Shown here: in pieces, positions 45,471-54,244 of the stretch
Position numbering within the stretch: the first letter of the stretch is position 1
Layout of the letters: every line of letters starts with the position of its first letter
Source of the DNA: Acetivibrio saccincola
GTDB taxonomy: Bacteria; Bacillota; Clostridia; Acetivibrionales; Acetivibrionaceae
Length of the DNA stretch: 64,000 bases
Assembly: GCF_002844395.1 (NCBI RefSeq)
Contig: NZ_CP025197.1
Coordinates: 2,976,001 to 3,040,000, forward strand
Direction of reading: 5' to 3'
Notes under the pieces: model-generated
What the model saw: the letters and a program-made list of their open reading frames with translations, nothing else
What the model was told of the DNA's origin: nothing
Databases searched by the model: none
Position numbers and translations under genes: made by a program

Positions 45471-45513
45471 GGTATGTTACCATGATTATACATCGAATTG
45501 GCCTTTTTGTCTA
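45471..45513 (-). promoter_or_regulatory. Promoter and operator of the candidate defence cluster
   Basis: Minus strand TAGACA (45508-45513), 17 bp, TATAAT (45485-45490). GGTAACATACC (45471-45481) is an 11-bp dyad between -10 and the ribosome binding site, a likely operator for the Phd/HARE-HTH protein. The five genes share this single promoter. Confidence 0.75.
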
Positions 45514-45539
45514 TATATTTGTTTATATATTTGTATAAA

Positions 45540-45592
45540 AATAAAAACGCCGCCAATTAAGAAGGTTTCCTCCTCAACTGGCGGCAATCTTA
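45540..45592 (-). terminator. Intrinsic terminator of the recombinase operon
   Basis: Minus strand GCCGCCAGTTGAGGAGG pairs with CCTTCTTAATTGGCGGC (G-U and two mismatches), then GTTTTTATTTTT. It separates the recombinases from the defence cluster promoter. Confidence 0.85.
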
Positions 45593-45600
45593 TTTTAATC

Positions 45601-47169
45601 CTATAGATTCACTTCTATTTCTAACCCAGACTTAAACTCAACCACTAACCTATCATCATATACAATCACTTTTTCAATCAGTTTTCTGACCAGTTTATCA
45701 TCAAACTCCGTAATATCACCGGTTTGCATATTAAGAAAGTCCGTCATCTCAGCAATCCGATCCCTTTTATCTTGACGGAGAGCGTTTCTCGAAAGTGTTT
45801 CTTGCCTTAAGTCCCGCAAACGGTAAATCTCGTTAACAATATTATCGTATGCTTCCTTTGAATTTGCCTTTTGGATCAAATCGGTTTGGAGTTCTTCCAG
45901 CCTTTTATCAATATCTGCCGTACTCTCATCCAAATCCTCGCTTAATACGGTTTCAATATTCTTCTTCAGTATGGCCAGAAAAGAGTTTTTTCCGCTGACT
46001 GCTACATTGATGGCTTCTAAAATTTTCTCTTTAAGCGTATCTTCAAGTATAGTGGAAGCGGTACAAAACAAACCGGTATTTTCTAATCGGCTAACACATC
46101 TCCATACAATTGATTTCTTTCCTCGGTTATTCCAATGAACCCTGCGGAATATTTCATGACACTTGCCGCAAAAGACCATCTGTGATAAAGGATGATTATT
46201 GCTGTAATTTCTCTTCTTTCCGTTCTTACTTATATGCACACATCTTCTTTTGACAAGCTGTTCCTGAACCTGCATAAAGATTTCACGCGGGATTATAGGC
46301 TCATGGCTGTTTTCTACATAGTATTGTGGAACAATACCATTATTGGGTACCCTTTTCTTTGATAAAAAATCTACCGTATAGGTTTTCTGCAGCAGCGCAT
46401 CACCGATATATTTTTCATTTCTCAAAATCTTATTGATGGTACTGGTATGCCATCTGGGATTGCCTGCACCCGTCAGAATTCCGTCAGCTTCCAAACCTCT
46501 TGCTATCTGCAACATACTGGAACCTTCAAGGTATTCTCGGTAGATACGCTTAACAATTTCAGCTTCTTCAGGTACGATAACTAAGTTGCCATCCTTATCC
46601 TTTGTATAGCCAAGAAACCGGTTGTGATTGATATGGATTTTTCCTTGCTGATATCGGTACTGAATACCCAGTTTTACATTCTGGCTTAACGATTGGCTTT
46701 CTTGCTGTGCCAAAGATGCCATAATGGTCAACAGGATTTCTCCTTTGGAATCCAATGTGTTTATATTTTCCTTTTCAAAGTAAACCGGAATATTTTTTTC
46801 TTTAAGCTGCCTTATGTACTTCAGGCAGTCCAGCGTATTTCTTGCAAACCGGCTGATAGATTTCGTAATTATCATATCGATTTTACCCTGCATGCATTCT
46901 TCTATCATCCGGTTAAATTCTTCACGCTTTTTTGTGTTGGTTCCGGTAATACCTTCATCTGCAAATATGCCTGCTAACTCCCATTCGGGATTGCTTTTGA
47001 TGTAGTTTGTGTAGTGCTCAATTTGCGCTTCATAACTGGTTGCCTGCTCCTCGCTGTCCGTAGAAACACGACAGTAAGCTGCTACCCGAAGCTTAGGCAA
47101 TTCCTCGGCCTTTGCACTATTCCCGATTCGCTTACGGGCAGGAATTACCGTAACATTCCTGGTTGTCAT
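45601..47169 (-). CDS. Large serine recombinase (integrase)
   Basis: 522 residues. Resolvase domain with the nucleophile in [16 protein letters not shown] and [12 protein letters not shown], recombinase domain (YRQGKIHI region to [14 protein letters not shown]) and zinc ribbon ([16 protein letters not shown]...WRCVSR). Coiled-coil region towards the C-terminus. Integrates or excises the element. Last of three consecutive recombinase genes; overlaps the middle one. Confidence 0.95.
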   Translation of the reverse strand: MTTRNVTVIPARKRIGNSAKAEELPKLRVAAYCRVSTDSEEQATSYEAQIEHYTNYIKSNPEWELAGIFADEGITGTNTKKREEFNRMIEECMQGKIDMIITKSISRFARNTLDCLKYIRQLKEKNIPVYFEKENINTLDSKGEILLTIMASLAQQESQSLSQNVKLGIQYRYQQGKIHINHNRFLGYTKDKDGNLVIVPEEAEIVKRIYREYLEGSSMLQIARGLEADGILTGAGNPRWHTSTINKILRNEKYIGDALLQKTYTVDFLSKKRVPNNGIVPQYYVENSHEPIIPREIFMQVQEQLVKRRCVHISKNGKKRNYSNNHPLSQMVFCGKCHEIFRRVHWNNRGKKSIVWRCVSRLENTGLFCTASTILEDTLKEKILEAINVAVSGKNSFLAILKKNIETVLSEDLDESTADIDKRLEELQTDLIQKANSKEAYDNIVNEIYRLRDLRQETLSRNALRQDKRDRIAEMTDFLNMQTGDITEFDDKLVRKLIEKVIVYDDRLVVEFKSGLEIEVNL

Positions 47170-47590
47170 CTAAAATCACCTCGCTCTTAATAAGACTATA
47201 AGCATACTCTGCCTGCTGAAACGGATCATCGTATAGATTATCCGGCATTGAAGCATGAAACTTAAAATTTAAGATTTTCTTTTCATTTCCTTTATGTTCA
47301 TAAATCCTGCCAAGCGCCTCAGCTCGCCTGTGTCTTTCCAGTTGTACTTTTTCGAATGTGTCCTTGCTGATAATTGGCGGATAAAATTTGTCCTCAACAT
47401 ACCGTTTATCTGAAAGCATTCTTGCAACAGATGTGTGGTAGCGCTTAATACCTGCTTTTTGTGCCGCTTCGCTTAAAGAAAGCCCTGAAAGATAAACCTT
47501 AAATAGCTTCTTAATTTTAACTGCTTCCTCTTCATTAACGACAGCCCTGCCGTTTTGAATGGTATATCCAAAAGGTATATGGCTCATCAT
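47132..47590 (-). CDS. Catalytic-domain-less recombinase accessory protein
   Basis: About 153 residues. It starts [20 protein letters not shown] and continues with [20 protein letters not shown] and [24 protein letters not shown]: the recombinase DNA-binding domain of a large serine recombinase without the catalytic resolvase part or zinc ribbon. It overlaps both neighbours at start and stop, so it is translated with them. Probably a directionality or DNA-binding partner. Confidence 0.75.
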   Translation of the reverse strand: MMSHIPFGYTIQNGRAVVNEEEAVKIKKLFKVYLSGLSLSEAAQKAGIKRYHTSVARMLSDKRYVEDKFYPPIISKDTFEKVQLERHRRAEALGRIYEHKGNEKKILNFKFHASMPDNLYDDPFQQAEYAYSLIKSEVILDDNQECYGNSCP

Positions 47591-49164
47591 TTCACCAACC
47601 TTTCCCTTAAGTTCAACCCGCATTTCATTTTGAAACCTATTTCTTCTTGTGAAAACACAATGATTTCGCGGGTAAAATCCTCAAATATTTCACTATCAAA
47701 TGCATCAATCTGCTTTTCAGCTTTCGTTGCAAATTTAAGAAGCTTCTCAACCTCAACAAGGATAGTCTGACTCCCATCGATTGCGCGTTTTATGGCTTCT
47801 TTTTGTTCTTTTAATAAAACCGCTTCTTTGAGCAGCTCATTTTTCTGTGTATTAAAAAGAGCGGGTTCCAGGTATCCCCTAGCCATAAGTCCCATAATCA
47901 CCTGAACTCGCTCTGTATTTTCTTTGATTTTTGTTTCCAATTCTTGAATCTTCGCTAGATTATCTGAGTAATTTGTTTTCTTTAAGCTTTGCAACAATGG
48001 CCTTAGAATGAACTTATGACCGAAAATAAGCTTATTAATCATAACAACGAAGGCCTGATGGATCTCGTCCTCTCTGACAAACTTCATTGTACAAGCCGAA
48101 GCGTCCTTTATGTGCTTTGTGCAGCACCAGGCAATATATTTACGGTCACCGCTGCCATGAATTCGACGCTTAAAATTGCTGCCACATTCTGCGCATTTGA
48201 TTTTCCCAGAGAAAGGGTAGCGTTTTTGATACTTGCTGCTTCCCTTAATTACACCTTTTTCTTTTCCTCTTTGCTTTAATATCTCTTGGGCGGCTTCAAA
48301 TTCCTCATGGGATATAATGGCTTCATGATGATCTTTTATCATGTATTGATCTTTTTCCCCACGATTATAATGCCGCTTAAAATTCTCATCTGTATAGGTT
48401 TTTTGCAGAAGGACATCCCCAGTATATTTTTCATTGCTTAAAATGCTGCGGATAGTTGTCGCTGTCCAGTATGAACCTCTCTTTGTTGGGATTTTATCCG
48501 AATTTAGCCCATCTGCAATTTTCTGTGTACCTTTACCTGCCAAAGCTTCAGAAAAAATCCGCTTTACGATTTCAGCCTGTTCTTTATTGATAAATAGCTT
48601 TCCATCCACATAATCGTAACCATAGGGAGGGTACGAAATTTTGTATGTTCCGTTTTGGAACCTACGCCTGATAGACCACTTACTATTTTCTGCAATGGAT
48701 AATGACTCGTTTTCTGCAAGGCTGCTCAAAATTGTCAGCACCAATTCGCCTTCCATGCGCTGCGTGTTTATATTCTCTTTCTCGAAATAGATGAAAACAC
48801 CGAGATCGCTAAGTTTTCGCACCATTTCAATGCAGTCGGTTGTGTTTCTGGCAAATCTGCTGACTGACTTGGTTATAATAAAGTCAATTTTCTTGTTTTC
48901 GCAATCTGCAAGCAGTCTCAAAAGTCCAGTTCGGTTTTCCTTTTTTGTGCCTGATATGCCTTCATCATAGTAGATCCCTGCAAACTCCCAATCAGGATTT
49001 GCTCTTATATAGGATTCATAATGGTCTTTTTGTGCTTCCAGGCTTGCCATTTGTTCATCACTGTCTGTTGAAACCCTGCAATAAGCCGCTACCCTCACCT
49101 TTGGCTTGAAAGCTTGGAGAGCATTATTTCCATCAATCCTTGTTACCTTTCTCACTGTTTTCAC
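47587..49164 (-). CDS. Large serine recombinase (integrase)
   Basis: 525 residues. Nucleophile in [32 protein letters not shown], recombinase domain with NEKYTGDVLLQKTY, zinc ribbon GKIKCAECGSNFKRR...AWCCTKH. Same architecture as the downstream recombinase but clearly different in sequence, so not a recent duplicate. First gene of the trio. Confidence 0.95.
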   Translation of the reverse strand: MKTVRKVTRIDGNNALQAFKPKVRVAAYCRVSTDSDEQMASLEAQKDHYESYIRANPDWEFAGIYYDEGISGTKKENRTGLLRLLADCENKKIDFIITKSVSRFARNTTDCIEMVRKLSDLGVFIYFEKENINTQRMEGELVLTILSSLAENESLSIAENSKWSIRRRFQNGTYKISYPPYGYDYVDGKLFINKEQAEIVKRIFSEALAGKGTQKIADGLNSDKIPTKRGSYWTATTIRSILSNEKYTGDVLLQKTYTDENFKRHYNRGEKDQYMIKDHHEAIISHEEFEAAQEILKQRGKEKGVIKGSSKYQKRYPFSGKIKCAECGSNFKRRIHGSGDRKYIAWCCTKHIKDASACTMKFVREDEIHQAFVVMINKLIFGHKFILRPLLQSLKKTNYSDNLAKIQELETKIKENTERVQVIMGLMARGYLEPALFNTQKNELLKEAVLLKEQKEAIKRAIDGSQTILVEVEKLLKFATKAEKQIDAFDSEIFEDFTREIIVFSQEEIGFKMKCGLNLRERLVK

Positions 49165-49216
49165 CTCCTTTGGGTATGTGACATGTTACCTCTGTGTGCC
49201 GCTAATAGCAAGCCAA

Positions 49217-49435
49217 TTAGGCCATAAGCTGTGCATACATCGGCGAGAAAGTTTTGCGGTTCAACTTGTCGATTTTGTTGAATTCTTCTTCTGAAATCAG
49301 TCCCGCCTTAAGCATCCTCTGCAGAATTTTGTACGCCCGCCAGTAATCAACCTCTCTTTGAATTTCCTCCTGTGTTATCTTTGTATAGTTCGTTTCCTGC
49401 GGGTTATATGGCAAATGATTAGCCGCCTCTATCAT
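49217..49435 (-). CDS. SHOCT-like small protein beside recombinases
   Basis: 72 residues. The C-terminal part YKILQRMLKAGLISEEEFNKIDKLNRKTF has the SHOCT-type short helical pattern (LxxGLISEEEF). Such proteins commonly sit between lysis and recombinase genes of clostridial prophages. Role unknown. GGAGGTG precedes its ATG. Confidence 0.65.
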   Translation of the reverse strand: MIEAANHLPYNPQETNYTKITQEEIQREVDYWRAYKILQRMLKAGLISEEEFNKIDKLNRKTFSPMYAQLMA

Positions 49436-49488
49436 TCAAGCACCTCCTATAAAGACTTAGGACAGCCGCGATTGGCTGTCCTTTATCG

Positions 49489-50493
49489 TTATTCCGGCAA
49501 TTTGAGAACTTGTCCGGGGTAAATAGTATCTGAAGTCAGGCCATTGAGTTTCTTAATCTCCGGAAATCTTGTTCCTCTACCGAGTTCTTTTTCCGCTATT
49601 CTCCATAAAGTGTCGCCTTTTTGCACTGTATAGGTTCTATTGCCCTTGTTATCAGGAAGGCTGTTTACAATTACAAGGTTTTCTTTTGCTACCCAAGTGT
49701 TTATGCCTGCGATTTCTTGACCGCCGGATTTCTTAACCTTTTTGCCAAGCAATACACATTCTTTGCCGCCTTTTATGACCGGCTTGCCTTTGTATAAAGT
49801 CTGTGTGACCCTGTGGTAATAGTCATTTTTGACCCACGTTGGAACTTCCACACTGCCGGGATAGTAGTTCTTTACACTGTCCTTAAACTCCACCATATCG
49901 CCAATTCCAATATCAGTATTGGTATCTGTACTGTTCTCCAGCGCTTTTTTTACTGCTTTACGGAAAGTGTCCATATTCTCCCCATGCTTGGGGAACCAGT
50001 GCATCACATCAGCATGGTTGCTGGCAATACCGAGCTTATATCCCTCGGAGTGGCAGATGATGTCATTTTCATTAAGGCTGTACTTCTTGCAGAGCATAAC
50101 GCAGAGTTCAACCGCATTCTGCCACGCTTTACGGAAATAATCTTCCTGCTTTGCTGCATCATAACCCACCATTACCGACCCAGATTTATACGAAAACCCA
50201 GCAGGCTCACAAATTTCAAAGCCAATATGGGTATTGTTGGCTGCTCCTCCTGCATGCCACCCGCGATGATCCCAAGGCAAGTATTGCCAAACCTCTTTAT
50301 CGTCTACAAAAGCGTGTACACATACCTGCCTGTTTATTTCACCGGCCTTGTAAGACTTGTTCCAACGGGAAAACCACTCAACCGCCATTACACCCGGCAC
50401 AGCCGTCGAATGTACCATGATTCCTTTAGGCGTGATTTTGCGGCCTGCTGTATAGCAATCGTTTCGCGTCATGTATTTAGTAAAAAGCTTCAT
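49489..50493 (-). CDS. Phage endolysin: N-acetylmuramoyl-L-alanine amidase with LysM
   Basis: 334 residues. Amidase_2 domain: [35 protein letters not shown] (zinc H), [13 protein letters not shown] and [26 protein letters not shown] middle SH3-like part ([10 protein letters not shown]...) follows, and a C-terminal LysM repeat ([22 protein letters not shown]...YPGQVLKLP). It cleaves the peptide from muramic acid to open the wall at lysis. Overlaps the holin stop by four bases. Confidence 0.93.
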   Translation of the reverse strand: MKLFTKYMTRNDCYTAGRKITPKGIMVHSTAVPGVMAVEWFSRWNKSYKAGEINRQVCVHAFVDDKEVWQYLPWDHRGWHAGGAANNTHIGFEICEPAGFSYKSGSVMVGYDAAKQEDYFRKAWQNAVELCVMLCKKYSLNENDIICHSEGYKLGIASNHADVMHWFPKHGENMDTFRKAVKKALENSTDTNTDIGIGDMVEFKDSVKNYYPGSVEVPTWVKNDYYHRVTQTLYKGKPVIKGGKECVLLGKKVKKSGGQEIAGINTWVAKENLVIVNSLPDNKGNRTYTVQKGDTLWRIAEKELGRGTRFPEIKKLNGLTSDTIYPGQVLKLPE

Positions 50494-50909
50494 TTCTTTT
50501 CATCCTCCTCATTTGAGCGACCATGCAGTTGTTCCAATGCGTTTTTCAGCTTTTCAGGAATGGGCAGTCCTATATGTGCTGCATTCTCAAGAATTGAAAC
50601 TCCCTCGTTACTCAGGTAAAAGAAAATCACTGCTGTCCGGATTGCCCCGCCATTGCCGAGCACCTGGCTGTCGATGATGTGTCCTACACCTACAAGTACA
50701 AAAATAAGCACTTTCTTAAAGATGCCCTTGGCCCCGACTTCACTCGAAAGCTTTTTGTCTACAATGGCACACATCACGCCGGTCACATAGTCAATGGCCA
50801 CAAAAGCGATGAGCGCATATAAAAATCCATCCAGCCCTCCAAGAAACCAGCCAAGAAATCCGCCAATAGCAGTAAAAACCGCCTGTACCCAGTTCCATAC
50901 CGTTTTCAT
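50490..50909 (-). CDS. Phage holin (TcdE/holin_4 type)
   Basis: 139 residues, three hydrophobic segments: [44 protein letters not shown] and [35 protein letters not shown]...NEG-x-S-x-L-E-N is the signature of the TcdE/Cph1 family. Forms membrane lesions that release the endolysin. The charged C-tail is expected. Confidence 0.93.
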   Translation of the reverse strand: MKTVWNWVQAVFTAIGGFLGWFLGGLDGFLYALIAFVAIDYVTGVMCAIVDKKLSSEVGAKGIFKKVLIFVLVGVGHIIDSQVLGNGGAIRTAVIFFYLSNEGVSILENAAHIGLPIPEKLKNALEQLHGRSNEEDEKK

Positions 50910-50946
50910 TGTCTTAACCCTCCGTTCAACTTGAATTTTGCATATA

Positions 50947-50980
50947 AAAAAGCGCCCTGCCTTAAAGCAAAGCGCTGAAT
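50947..50980 (-). terminator. Intrinsic terminator between tail and lysis genes
   Basis: Minus strand AGCGC...GCGCT stem extended by G-U pairs, followed by six T. Lies after the GH18 gene and before the holin gene. Confidence 0.65.
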
Positions 50981-50996
50981 ATATAAAACTTTTAAC

Positions 50997-53465
50997 CTAT
51001 ATTTGCTTCGGAAGCGCCTCCCACAGCCGCATATCCTCCTGCCCAAGCGACCAGATGGCTATACCTCGCAGTTTCCATCGATAAGCCGCTTCGTTTGCCC
51101 AGTAAACAAGGCTGTCCACATCCTGATAATACAGAATAGAAAAACCATCTGCATCTCCGAGGAAGAGACGGGATATCCAGATATTGATGTCTTTCGGTAT
51201 AATCTTTACTTCATAGTCATTACCGCAAGAAAGAACCAAAAGTTGTGAGTGGAAGAAGTCATAGTCCATCGAAATGTCCTCACTGCGAGTTATCGATTCC
51301 TCCACATCGCTATTTACTGAAAACACCTGAAATTCATCATCCCACGTGACACCAGTGCGAGCAAGCCTGCCAAAGCTGGTTATAGTTCCATCCGGGAGTT
51401 CCACATCAAAACGCTCGTATGGTTCATATACCCATGCATCGCCCAGCCGCAGCAGCTCGCATACCGTCCGGTTGTCCGAGCAGTACCCTGCATAACCACT
51501 ACCACCGATTACATTCACTGTGAAGCGCAGGGTTGAAGCTGCACCTGAATATACTCTTACCTTATTGCCGCGTTTTCGCATTTCTATAGTATACATATTC
51601 GGATTAGCACGAAGATCGGCATCTGCAGTTTTTGAGAAACTGGTGGAATAGCTACCAAGCAAGGAATTACCTTGATAAAGCTCGACTCTTTGCGTGTCAT
51701 AATTTAAGCAGCAGAAAATATCTCCAAGGAACACCCCAGCCCGTCCACTGCTATTTTGAGGGAAAGCCAGCCTTGCCCGGATATGAATATCGGAAAACCC
51801 GTCGTATTTCCATGCAAGTTTGCCATATCCCTCAAGCTGGGAATATGGGCGACTTTCTGTGCTGTCTGGGTCTTGCCAAACATCCCATTCGCCATCCAGC
51901 ACAGTCCAGTAGTTTTCAGGCAGGATGTTCCTGTCTCGAAAATCCTCATACCAAATAAGCGCCGAGTCGGGTTTTCTTCGCAACATTTCAAAGGTCAGTT
52001 TAAACCCTCGATCCGGCTCAACCATCACACCATTTACATCCTTGAACCGCCGGGGAGAGAGCATAAAGCTGGCTTCACCGGCAAAGGGATACTCCGAAAA
52101 TCCACTGCAAACCCTAAAACCGTAAAACTGGACTCCCGGCACACCACCGCTTATGCTGACAGCATGCGTTCCCTCTTGGAGAAATACACCTTTTGCAAGT
52201 GTCAACCAGCAAACTCTTCTCCAGTATGGCCACCATAAACGGTTCTCGCTGAAAGTCTTTGATTCACCATCAAGGGAAACGATAATCGCATTTTTGTCCC
52301 AGTAAGGAAAGCAAAGCTGTACTGCAATATCGTAATATCCCGCTTCTCTTATCTCAAAACGGTACTCTGCTGACGCCTGGTCATCTCCAAGTGAGGCCAT
52401 CTCATCAGTAATAATGACATTTCCTTCGTATTCATCCGGAACTCCGTTCCTGTCAATATAAATGGTTCCGAACTCCGCTTTCTGCTCCTTGCCATAGCTT
52501 GTCAAATATCTTCGCCTGTTATAAACCCCTTTTAGCAGCGGATATTCCCAGGATACAGCATCCCATCCTTCCATATAATCATATACATGAGGAAGAGCCC
52601 AAGGTACTTTGTTATAGTCATCCCAGTAAGTCACAATTGGAATAAACGGCTGGGGCGGTGCATCACCTGTGAAATTGTAAACCCCAGTCATCCTGTATTT
52701 AGCCGCATAGTATGTATTAGACACTCCTCGATAGGTTATTCCGAGGTTTTCAGGCGTATCATGGATCCTCCAGTTCCAGCCATAAGCAGGCAGACCCATG
52801 AATATCTTGTCCGGCGACATAACGGAAACAGCATAATCATATATGCTCTCAAGCCAGTCACGGGGAGATACCGGACCGGGAGCAGAACCCGCCCATGCCA
52901 TGCCGTAGCTCATGATGGCGGCGGTATCGCAATAGTTGTTAAGATCGGCATACACACACCAGTTTTCGCCTCCCACCGAGCCTTGAACACCGGTCATACC
53001 CGGCAGGCAGATGTTGACAAGCTTTGTTGCATCATAAGACTTAACTGTATTGTATATATCCCTAAATAGTGCATTCGCCGCATCCTTGTTTTCATAACCG
53101 CCACCGCGCTCCAGGTCAATATCTACCCCAGCGCACCATGGATGCTTGTTCATTATTCGGATGATTTCAGTGAGAAACTTATCTTTTGCACCGTTTTCGT
53201 TGTTGCGAAGTGCAGTAAAAATATTGGCTATTCCATGATTCATAATAGTGAGCAGCCACTTAATATGAGACCATTTCTGAATATACGGAAGCATGCTGCT
53301 GATGCTGGTACCGGTTTCAGTAATTGTGCCTGTTGCGTCAACCTCAAAAGTAAAAATGCCTACCGTATCAAGGCGGTCACCATAGTCTCTAAGTGCTTCA
53401 TACATTCGGGCATTTCCCATAAAACTCCACACCATGCACCGTTTGCCTTTTAAGAAATCCCTCAC
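50997..53465 (-). CDS. Phage tail-associated GH18-domain protein
   Basis: 822 residues. Residues 1-~330: glycoside hydrolase 18 barrel with the catalytic-type motif WCAGVDIDLERGGGYE, SYGMAWAGSAPGPVSPRDW and GLPAYGWNW. Then a carbohydrate-binding-like beta region (~340-450), a jelly-roll-like part (~500-650) and a second short TIM-like piece at the end (DINIWISRLFLGD, YRWKLRGIAIWSLGQED). The end repeats the GH18 terminal motif. Likely a tail fibre or spike enzyme acting on wall glycans or spore/capsule sugars. Stop overlaps by four bases with the next tail gene. Confidence 0.8.
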   Translation of the reverse strand: MRDFLKGKRCMVWSFMGNARMYEALRDYGDRLDTVGIFTFEVDATGTITETGTSISSMLPYIQKWSHIKWLLTIMNHGIANIFTALRNNENGAKDKFLTEIIRIMNKHPWCAGVDIDLERGGGYENKDAANALFRDIYNTVKSYDATKLVNICLPGMTGVQGSVGGENWCVYADLNNYCDTAAIMSYGMAWAGSAPGPVSPRDWLESIYDYAVSVMSPDKIFMGLPAYGWNWRIHDTPENLGITYRGVSNTYYAAKYRMTGVYNFTGDAPPQPFIPIVTYWDDYNKVPWALPHVYDYMEGWDAVSWEYPLLKGVYNRRRYLTSYGKEQKAEFGTIYIDRNGVPDEYEGNVIITDEMASLGDDQASAEYRFEIREAGYYDIAVQLCFPYWDKNAIIVSLDGESKTFSENRLWWPYWRRVCWLTLAKGVFLQEGTHAVSISGGVPGVQFYGFRVCSGFSEYPFAGEASFMLSPRRFKDVNGVMVEPDRGFKLTFEMLRRKPDSALIWYEDFRDRNILPENYWTVLDGEWDVWQDPDSTESRPYSQLEGYGKLAWKYDGFSDIHIRARLAFPQNSSGRAGVFLGDIFCCLNYDTQRVELYQGNSLLGSYSTSFSKTADADLRANPNMYTIEMRKRGNKVRVYSGAASTLRFTVNVIGGSGYAGYCSDNRTVCELLRLGDAWVYEPYERFDVELPDGTITSFGRLARTGVTWDDEFQVFSVNSDVEESITRSEDISMDYDFFHSQLLVLSCGNDYEVKIIPKDINIWISRLFLGDADGFSILYYQDVDSLVYWANEAAYRWKLRGIAIWSLGQEDMRLWEALPKQI

Positions 53466-54037
53466 AACCGATCACCGCCCTCTTGCATCTCCTGAAATTC
53501 AAAGAGTACCCGCGCCGACTTTCTCTCTTCCAGCTTCACCATATGTTTGCTATCCCATGCCGCAGAGTATTGATAAAATCCATCCTTACGAGTAGGGCTT
53601 CCGTTTTTAAGGCATTGGCGGGTGGAAGCCTTGAGCGCCAGCTCATCGCCTGCATTAACCGGGTCAAGAAACTTTACCTTATGCGCGCCTATACCTTGGG
53701 ATATTTCAATACTTCCTGCGGCCATATCCTGTATAGGATAGATATAGCAGTCAAGGCCAGCAGAAGTTTTGCCAAGGTTGAATAAAATTACAGTCTCCGC
53801 TGTTCGCACCACACCGTTATAATGCCGGGGCGGAACTGGCTGCCCGTTTTCCTGCATTTTCGTTAACATTTTGCTCGTGTGGACGGTATAGCCTGTTAAC
53901 TGATCACCATCCTCAAGCTGCAGGTCGGTGAAATAGATTATTCCGGTACAGTCGGAAATCTTGAGTGTCACAGTTACGCTCACCACATGATTATTGTTTT
54001 TTAATTGTATGGTTTCTGCAAACCTTGAAAACTTCAT
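53462..54037 (-). CDS. Phage tail/baseplate accessory protein
   Basis: 191 residues from the ATG at 54037, behind GGAGG. Beta-rich: SVTVTLKISDCTGIIYFTDLQLEDGDQ, later YIYPIQDMAAGSIEISQGIGAHKVKF. Its N-terminal motif (SDCTG-I/V-YFTDL) is shared with the 64-aa protein at 55047-55241, so the two are relatives. Between tail spike and GH18 gene; a structural tail role is inferred from position. Confidence 0.6.
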   Translation of the reverse strand: MKFSRFAETIQLKNNNHVVSVTVTLKISDCTGIIYFTDLQLEDGDQLTGYTVHTSKMLTKMQENGQPVPPRHYNGVVRTAETVILFNLGKTSAGLDCYIYPIQDMAAGSIEISQGIGAHKVKFLDPVNAGDELALKASTRQCLKNGSPTRKDGFYQYSAAWDSKHMVKLEERKSARVLFEFQEMQEGGDRL

Positions 54038-54058
54038 AGTTTTTTCCTCCAAAACCAT

Positions 54059-54234
54059 TTGACAAACATAGGCATTAATGCTAAACTATAATTTGATTTT
54101 ATATTTGGAGGCTAGTATACACCTATGTATGGTATTTTTCGTATTCGTAAATAAAAGTGCACAGAAAGAAAGATAGCTCATAGCAGCATCTTTGTTTTTG
54201 TGCACCTTTTTCGATTACGAAAAAACGAAAGAGG
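54059..54234 (+). promoter_or_regulatory. erm promoter and translational attenuator
   Basis: TTGACA (54059-54064), 17 bp, TAAACT (54082-54087), then TATAAT-like DNA. Downstream: leader ORF 54125-54154. A stem of 54158-54175 with 54188-54205 follows (16 of 18 positions pair), then a second hairpin TTTTTCG-ATTA-CGAAAAA (54207-54224) just before the erm ribosome binding site. The leader segment 54137-54149 can also pair with 54212-54224 (11 of 13). Alternative pairings of this kind are the hallmark of macrolide-inducible erm attenuators. Confidence 0.78.
54125..54154 (+). CDS. Leader peptide of erm, MYGIFRIRK
   Basis: Nine codons and a stop, behind GGAGG (13 bases upstream). It contains Arg-Ile-Arg-Lys, a form of the +X+ arrest motif known from the ErmD-type leader (Arg-Leu-Arg), at which drug-bound ribosomes stall. 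Too short for routine gene calling. The motif is seen; stalling is inferred. Confidence 0.7.
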   Translation: MYGIFRIRK

Positions 54235-54244
54235 TGTATTTTTT

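Noticed and set aside
49813-50619. 268-codon plus-strand frame
   Set aside because: Lies opposite the amidase and holin genes; its composition (His- and Cys-rich) is that of an antisense shadow.
54200-54244. Erm start at GTG 54200
   Set aside because: No ribosome binding site there and it lies in a stem arm; ATG 54245 has AAGAGGTG upstream and gives the usual Erm N-terminus. The GTG is mentioned only as a possible second regulatory start.
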